The translations under genes were made by a program, and so were the position numbers. Below, in pieces: positions 54,266 to 58,385 of a DNA stretch of 58,385 bases; within the stretch, counting starts at the first letter, position 1; each line of letters begins with the position of its first letter. The notes below the pieces were generated by a model, which saw only the letters and a list, made by a program, of their open reading frames with translations, was not told the DNA's origin and ran no database searches. The DNA comes from Pseudomonadota bacterium. Its GTDB lineage: Bacteria; Pseudomonadota; Gammaproteobacteria; Steroidobacterales; Woeseiaceae. The stretch lies in contig JACZSM010000010.1 of assembly GCA_022574185.1 (NCBI GenBank), forward strand, positions 1-58,385, in the 5' to 3' direction.

Positions 54266-54310
54266 GAGGGCTCCTACAGCCGCAGAATCCATTCTTAACG
54301 ACCGCTTTCA
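54266..54310. repeat. REP-type GGCTCCTACAGCC and AACGACCGCTTTCACTG repeats
   Basis: This gap after the Mth938-like gene carries a GGGCTCCTACAGCCGCAG element, the reverse complement of the GTAGGAGC repeats at 21280 and 48490, and a GACCGCTTTCACTG piece of the hairpin family. It marks the edge between conserved genes and the IS30 region. Confidence 0.45.
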
Positions 54311-54600
54311 CTGCGATATCAACCGGTCGATGCAACACCTAATCTCTGAAACTAGAGAGGAGGATGTTGAAAATGAAGCAGCGACCGAGGATTTATTACA
54401 CCGAAAAAGACAAAACGTTGATGTGGGATCGTTGGCAGCAAGGCGAGTCGCTTCACTCAATCGCACGCCTTTTTGGTCGTCATCATTCGGCGATTCAGGG
54501 CATTCTCTCGAGGACAGGCGGCATACGACCGCCGCGACGACGCCGTTCACGCTAAGCCGAGAGGTCAACCGCAACGGTGGCCGGCTACGCCTGCCTCGGA
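54311..54600 (+). mobile_element. IS30-family remnant
   Basis: The left end carries ACCGGTCGATGCAACAC (54324 onward), which matches the right inverted repeat of the IS30 copy at 56113-57328. From ATG 54364 it codes for YTEKDKTLMWDRWQQGESLHSIARLFGRHHSAIQGILS, the IS30 helix-turn-helix, and then GGIRPPRRRRSR. A deletion joins it in another frame to LSREVNRNGG, a motif that is normally about 45 residues further on. The catalytic domain is missing. Confidence 0.75.
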
Positions 54601-54700
54601 GTGTGCTGTACCGACAATACGTATTCGTCTCCGCGTGAAATAGCGGCGAGTGGCGTACTGGCCGCGTTTGCCCGAGGCTACTCGAGGGCATAAGCATTTG

Positions 54701-55423
54701 CTATGCATCGTTTGGCAGGTGCTCTCGCATGCGCTGATGCAAAAGGCCAAGTGCGGTTTGGCTCAATGTATCTTCGATAATGCCATCAACATCGCAATTG
54801 CGGGCGAGACGTAAGAGCCTATCAAACGAATGACAAAAGTTACGCGTATGACGTTTACGAATCTCGGTCCCAAAAAATAATTCTGCGAAACCGCCCTCCT
54901 CCGCAAAGTCCTCGCTGAGAAAGCGGCGTGCGAAAACGCCCGAGTCGCCACCTGCGGCTCTCGCGAATAATTTCGCTGACTGCTTGCGGCTTATACGACC
55001 GCTGCCGGTTTGCCCCAGACTCGATACAAAAAGTAACCCAGAGATGCCTCCCAGCTGATGCTTAACGCCTTCGGCGATCTTAAAGAAAGATTCTTGCCGG
55101 GCATTCATCTCTGTCGCTGCGATCGCCAAGGTTTGTTTTTCCGATTGTTCGGCCGTGCGCCGGATCGCCTCCGTATTTTTTGTCAGCTCTTGTTGCTGAA
55201 TGAACATACCGAGAATTAGCCAGAGGAAAGCCAACGGAGCGAATACACCTTCCAGGAAGCTACCGACCGCGTCCAGAGAATTAGTCTGCGACGGGTCCGT
55301 ACTATGGATACTTCCGACATACCAAACCCCGGCGGCCATCCACAGTAATGAGATCACCATGCCGAGCCATATTCGCCAGTCCCGGTCGCTGAAAAAACCA
55401 AGCTTACTTTGATCGAGTTCCAT
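54701..55423 (-). CDS. Two-helix membrane protein with coiled coil, unknown function
   Basis: A 240-residue protein. Residues 15-80 hold two helices (IWLGMVISLLWMAAGVWYVG and VGSFLEGVFAPLAFLWLILGMFI), then a coiled coil (QQQELTKNTEAIRRTAEQSEKQTLAIAATEMNARQESFFKIAEGVKH) and a basic helical domain (FFGTEIRKRHTRNFCHSFDRLLRLARN). The architecture recalls putative phage abortive-infection membrane proteins (putAbiC type), but that match is weak and by eye only. ATG 55423 follows GGAG with 7 bases between. It lies between two IS30 sequences, so it may have been carried in. Confidence 0.6.
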   Translation of the reverse strand: MELDQSKLGFFSDRDWRIWLGMVISLLWMAAGVWYVGSIHSTDPSQTNSLDAVGSFLEGVFAPLAFLWLILGMFIQQQELTKNTEAIRRTAEQSEKQTLAIAATEMNARQESFFKIAEGVKHQLGGISGLLFVSSLGQTGSGRISRKQSAKLFARAAGGDSGVFARRFLSEDFAEEGGFAELFFGTEIRKRHTRNFCHSFDRLLRLARNCDVDGIIEDTLSQTALGLLHQRMREHLPNDA

Positions 55424-55931
55424 TGCTCTACTCCATCGACTGAGTGGTGCTACTGTACTACGCGATTGGATTCGTCGAAACGAGGCATCGTAGCTGACCG
55501 CAGTCATATACCGAACAACAAAAAGGCCGACCTCCGTGGCGGGCCTGCCATTTTGATTGGTAGCGGGGGCGTGATTTGCACTGTTCCTACGGTTCCGACA
55601 CGCGTCCGTCTGAAATAGGTCCTGGCGGGCAATTACCTAAGAACGACACAATTACAATAGCAATAAATTGGGCAATAAATCGGGGACACCCATCATTTGT
55701 ATCGAAAGTCGCATTGTGGCCCGATGATGGTCGGATCGCCAAGATCCCGGAAATCCGCCACGCAAAGCGGCCGGATCAGGTACCAATTCATGCCGCGACG
55801 AACCCAGGTCCACGGCTTACCCGCTCGTTCGGCCCCGACACCAGGATTCAGCGACCGTTTTCTGTTCTCCAGGTCTCAATGACGCGATAGAAAATCCTAT
55901 CCTTATGACGTCCTGACGAGCTGCAGACAGA
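55424..55931. other. 508-base gap with one terminator, otherwise no gene seen
   Basis: No coding frame here looks real. A hairpin (55517-55550) lies near its left end. The middle (around 55675-55695) is AT-rich and carries CGGGGACACCCATCATTT, which resembles ends of some transposon remnants, but no transposase was recognised. The promoter of the membrane protein gene should be just after 55424. Confidence 0.4.
55517..55550 (-). terminator. Rho-independent terminator reading leftward
   Basis: On the minus strand GGCAGGCCCGCCACGGAGG continues to TCGGCCTTTTTG: a GC stem (AGGCC with GGCCT) followed by a run of five T. It would end transcription from the truncated amidohydrolase side before the membrane protein gene at 54701-55423. 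Its strength is inferred from the pattern only. Confidence 0.55.
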
Positions 55932-56112
55932 TTAATTTTCCGGCAAAATCGGCTTCTGTCCCTTGGGAATAGGTGAAACGTAAGGATGATCTTTCATCTT
56001 CTCATCAAACTCGGCCTTCGCTCTTTTACGCAGGTCCTCATCCAGTAAGAAGTCAATGGCCGTCATTGCTAATGTTTTTGCAGCTACCGATGCACCCTTG
56101 GCCGCATTGGTT
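55932..56112 (-). pseudogene. C-terminal fragment of an M20 amidohydrolase (AbgB-like)
   Basis: The frame reads NAAKGASVAAKTLAMTAIDF, then LLDEDLRKRAKAEFDEKM and YVSPIPKGQKPILPEN to the stop at 55932. This matches the end of AbgB-type M20 peptidases, where HKGMxxAAKxLAxTAxDLL and PYVxPIPxGQKPP close the protein. The upstream boundary at 56112 is the left end of the IS30 element, and the frame reads into the element beyond it. The remaining 400 or so residues are absent on the other side of the element. Confidence 0.65.
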
Positions 56113-57328
56113 GGTGATTTCAGATGATCATCGCAACACTTTATCTTAAAGGCAAAAGATGAGGTGTTTATATGGGCAGGGAAATTGGCTACGGCTTTAC
56201 AAACGCACAACGACAAGAACTGTGGGATCGCTATCAACGTGGTGAGTCACTGAACGCGATTGCAAGAGCATTAGGTAAGAGGTCGTCGTCGATTTATAAC
56301 CACTTGAGGCCGAGCGGTGGTATCCGCCCAGTGTCGAGGAAGCGATCACGGTTGGCATTGAGGTCGGCTGAACGCGAAGAGATCTCCCGCGGCATAGTCG
56401 CAGGGCAGTCGATCCGAGGGATAGCCAGGACACTGGGTCGTGCAGCCTCGACCGTCAGCAGGGAAGTCCGCCGCAATGGTGGTTGTGCTCGTTACCGTGC
56501 AGTCGACGCTGACAAGAGCGCCTGGGATCGCGGCAGGCGGCCGAAGCTGTGTAAACGTGCGGTTGGCGCGATTAGTTGCCGCCAAGCTTAAGATGAACTG
56601 GTCGCCAGAGCAGATCGCCGGCTGGCTAAAGGCCGAGTACCCGAGAGATGAGAACTACCAGGTGTCCCACGAGACCATCTATCAAAGCCTGTTCATTCAA
56701 GCCCGCGGTGCGCTTAAGAAAGAGCTGACGGCGCATCTTCGCTCACAGCGAACCATACGGCGTTCGAAGCACTCCAAAAGCAAGGGTGTTGGGCAGGGCG
56801 AAATCAAGGATATCGTGTCGATCCGGGAGCGACCGGCGAGTGTCGAGGATCGGGCGGTACCGGGTCACTGGGAGGGCGATTTGATCGCGGGTTCGAAGAA
56901 CACGCATATCGCGACCCTGGTAGAACGCAAGACCCGCTATGTGATGCTGGCCAAAGTAAACAGTCGGGATACGCAGACGGTTATTAAGGCGCTGATCAAG
57001 CAGTCGAAGAAGTTACCGAAGGAGCTCTATAAATCATTGACCTGGGACCGTGGCAAGGAGCTTGCTGATCATAAGGAATTTAGCCTTGCGACTGACATCA
57101 AGGTGTACTTCTGCGATCCGCGAAGCCCTTGGCAACGAGGCTCGAATGAGAACACCAACGGATTACTGAGACAGTACTTTCCCAAACGAACGGACTTATC
57201 GGTACACTCACAAGCTAAACTCAATGTGGTAGCCAGACAACTAAACGAACGACCAAGAAAGACGTTGGGTTTTCGTACACCGGCACAGAAATTTAACGAA
57301 TGTGTTGCATCGACCGTCTGAAATCACC
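56113..57328 (+). mobile_element. IS30-family insertion sequence
   Basis: The left end (56113) starts GGTGATTTCAGATGATCATC and the right end, read in reverse from 57328, starts GGTGATTTCAGACGGTCGAT; both run on to a GCAACAC or GCAACAC-like stretch. The element is 1216 bp and holds one transposase region broken by a frameshift. No clear target duplication is seen (tt and gc flanks). It cuts the amidohydrolase gene on the left and abuts an AAAGCGGAC hairpin repeat on the right. Confidence 0.85.
56172..57321 (+). pseudogene. IS30 transposase, split by a frameshift
   Basis: The 5' part (ATG 56172) reads GREIGYGFTNAQRQELWDRYQRGESLNAIARALG, GGIRPVSRKRSRLALRSAEREEISRGIVAGQ and STVSREVRRNGG to about 56560. 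After the Lys-Arg codons near 56550 the frame shifts by +1 and goes on VRLARLVAAKLKMNWSPEQIAGWLK, HETIYQSLFIQARGALKKEL, GHWEGDLIAGSKNTHIATLVERKTRY, TWDRGKELADHKEF and CDPRSPWQRGSNENTNGLLRQYFPK to 57321. The DDE residues (WEGD, WDRG, NENTNG) are intact. A single base change or an assembly error would restore it; IS30 elements do not normally use frameshifting. Confidence 0.85.
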
Positions 57329-57384
57329 GCCCAAAGCGGACATCGTTGCGCAAGACACGCAAGCCCACAGCGCGGGAGCATAAA

Positions 57385-58146
57385 ATGCGACGGAGCCTGA
57401 CTTGCAGCACAGTCTTGATTCTACTTCTGGCAGCCTGTACCAGCGGTGCACAATATAGGACAGGATCAATGCAAGTGCCTAAAACCGATGAGCAATTTCT
57501 GCTGACATACCCCAATCTGGACAATCCTCGTGGCGAAGTGTTGCTAGAGAACGAGCACGTTGTTTTGCAACGGCTCGTCGTGGGCCCTGGGGAGTGGGAG
57601 GGCATCCACAGTCATCCTGGCAACCAGATCTACGTGCACATCAAGGGTGGGGAGTGGTCTGGCCGCATCGACGGCAAGTCCGAGTATTCGGGAATTGTCG
57701 ATGAAGACGGGGCGGTAGGCTGGATGGACGCAATCCCACTCAGCGCAGGACACGATTCCGGCAACACCGGCGATGCGCCCATCGACTTGATCTATGTGAC
57801 CCTGAAGGACGATGCGCCGATTGCTCCCGAGGTCGAGCATGCACCGCAGACTTACCCCAACATCCCGTTGGAATTGCTGTTAGAAAACGACCGGATGATT
57901 GTGCAGCGGGCGCGGGTCGAGCCGGGCCAGTGGACGGGCATCCACAGTCATCCCGGCAATCAAGTCTACATCCACATCAAGGGCGGCATCTGGTCGGAAC
58001 GCCGCAGTGGGGTGCAGTCCCCGGCCGCACTGTATTCGGAACCTGGCTCAGTGGGCTGGGTGGACGCCGTCAAACTTGGCGTGGGGCACGAATCCGGCAA
58101 CGTCGGTGACACTACAATCGATCTTGTCCTGGTTACACTCAAGTAA
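57385..58146 (+). CDS. Lipoprotein with two cupin-type repeats
   Basis: A 253-residue protein with a lipoprotein signal (STVLILLLAACTSG) and two homologous halves. The first contains GEWEGIHSHPGNQIYVHIKGG and AVGWMDAIPLSAGHDSGNTG; the second contains GQWTGIHSHPGNQVYIHIKGG and SVGWVDAVKLGVGHESGNVG. HSHPGNQ with a later His resembles metal-binding residues of cupin domains. It is probably anchored to a membrane; the substrate is unknown. ATG 57385 gives a proper signal peptide; the alternative at 57346 would put a basic leader in front. It lies just downstream of the IS30 element and may have lost its own promoter. Confidence 0.75.
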   Translation: MRRSLTCSTVLILLLAACTSGAQYRTGSMQVPKTDEQFLLTYPNLDNPRGEVLLENEHVVLQRLVVGPGEWEGIHSHPGNQIYVHIKGGEWSGRIDGKSEYSGIVDEDGAVGWMDAIPLSAGHDSGNTGDAPIDLIYVTLKDDAPIAPEVEHAPQTYPNIPLELLLENDRMIVQRARVEPGQWTGIHSHPGNQVYIHIKGGIWSERRSGVQSPAALYSEPGSVGWVDAVKLGVGHESGNVGDTTIDLVLVTLK

Positions 58147-58385
58147 TAGCAGCAGCGTTGTGCAGTCCAGTTTCAAGCCAAGCTTAGAATTAGAGTGAAA
58201 TGCCCGCTTGTGGCCGACTGCCGTCTGTCGCCAGGTACCTGGACCACCGACTGCTAACGGCAAGAGCAGCCGGTCAGTTCGTAGATTTCGATACATTAGT
58301 CGGCCCTGAAGAAGTCATAAGAGGTTGAAAGTATTTAGGAAACAGATCGTTTTGTTGAGAATAAATTGCCAGAGAATGGTATAAT
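58147..58385. other. Gap to the window end with one hairpin repeat
   Basis: No gene is seen. AATGCCCGCTTGTGGCCGAC at 58199 resembles the AACGTCCGCTCCTGGCCG repeats at 5443. The last 60 bases are AT-rich and could hold the promoter of a gene beyond the window. Confidence 0.4.

Noticed and set aside
55675-55700. CGGGGACACCCATCATTT as the end of a transposon
   Set aside because: The sequence only resembles ends I recall from some transposon remnants; there is no partner end and no transposase, so I mention it but do not call a mobile element.
56540-56575. Programmed frameshifting in the IS30 transposase
   Set aside because: No slippery sequence is present and IS30 transposases are normally one frame, so a mutation or an assembly error is more likely.

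Overview
The window looks like a chromosomal segment of a Gram-negative gammaproteobacterium. It carries lipid A and LPS genes (lpxK, kdsB, msbA), lolCDE, an rpoE-mucA-mucB-rseC cluster, sdhE-ygfX beside sdhCDAB, and a lysS-prfB-recJ-rpfE order like that of Xanthomonas. Together these fit the Xanthomonadales, Steroidobacterales or Woeseiaceae/Chromatiales part of the class. The genus is an inference and cannot be settled from this sequence alone.

Layout. (1) Positions 1-7874 are a decayed accessory flank: the tail of an IS3-type transposase, a 3' fragment of an ltrA-like gene, an MFS transporter, a degenerate insertion sequence with readable inverted repeats (1905-2977), a bactofilin, an M20 lipoprotein peptidase, a short basic protein missed by ordinary gene calling, and an S9 peptidase cut by an intact-looking IS3-family element (6671-7874). 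Short hairpin repeats fill the gaps. (2) Positions 7989-10892 hold two unrelated Fic genes in the same orientation. Each has its own inverted-repeat operator, and the two are separated and flanked by short direct repeats that encode the start of a low-molecular-weight protein tyrosine phosphatase (SVLFVCMGNIFL). This resembles a small array of toxin-like cassettes at a phosphatase-derived attachment site and is the most unusual part of the window. (3) Positions 10952-54265 are mostly conserved core: a TonB-dependent receptor; the comEC-exbB-exbD-msbA-lpxK-kdsB run; lol permeases and ATPase; mfd and csiV-like; nagZ with a degenerate GGDEF protein; rlmD; the long envelope-stress and translation block from sdhE-ygfX-rpoE down to acpS and a 3'-5' exonuclease; sdhCDAB; ygfZ; lysS-prfB-recJ-rpfE; and a Mth938-domain gene. 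(4) Positions 54266-58385 are again accessory: an IS30 remnant, a two-helix membrane protein, an amidohydrolase fragment cut by a larger IS30 copy with a frameshifted transposase, and a lipoprotein with two near-identical cupin repeats.

How the genes work together. ExbB/ExbD, the TonB-dependent receptor, MsbA, LpxK, KdsB and the Lol system build and energise the outer membrane. RpoE with MucA, MucB and RseC senses damage to it. The lepB-rnc-era-recO-pdxJ-acpS run is the usual gammaproteobacterial operon downstream of lepA. Start and stop codons overlap by 1-8 bases at many junctions, which points to long co-transcribed units. prfB keeps its programmed +1 frameshift, and the IS3 element keeps its -1 slippery site. 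I saw no tRNA, rRNA or CRISPR array.
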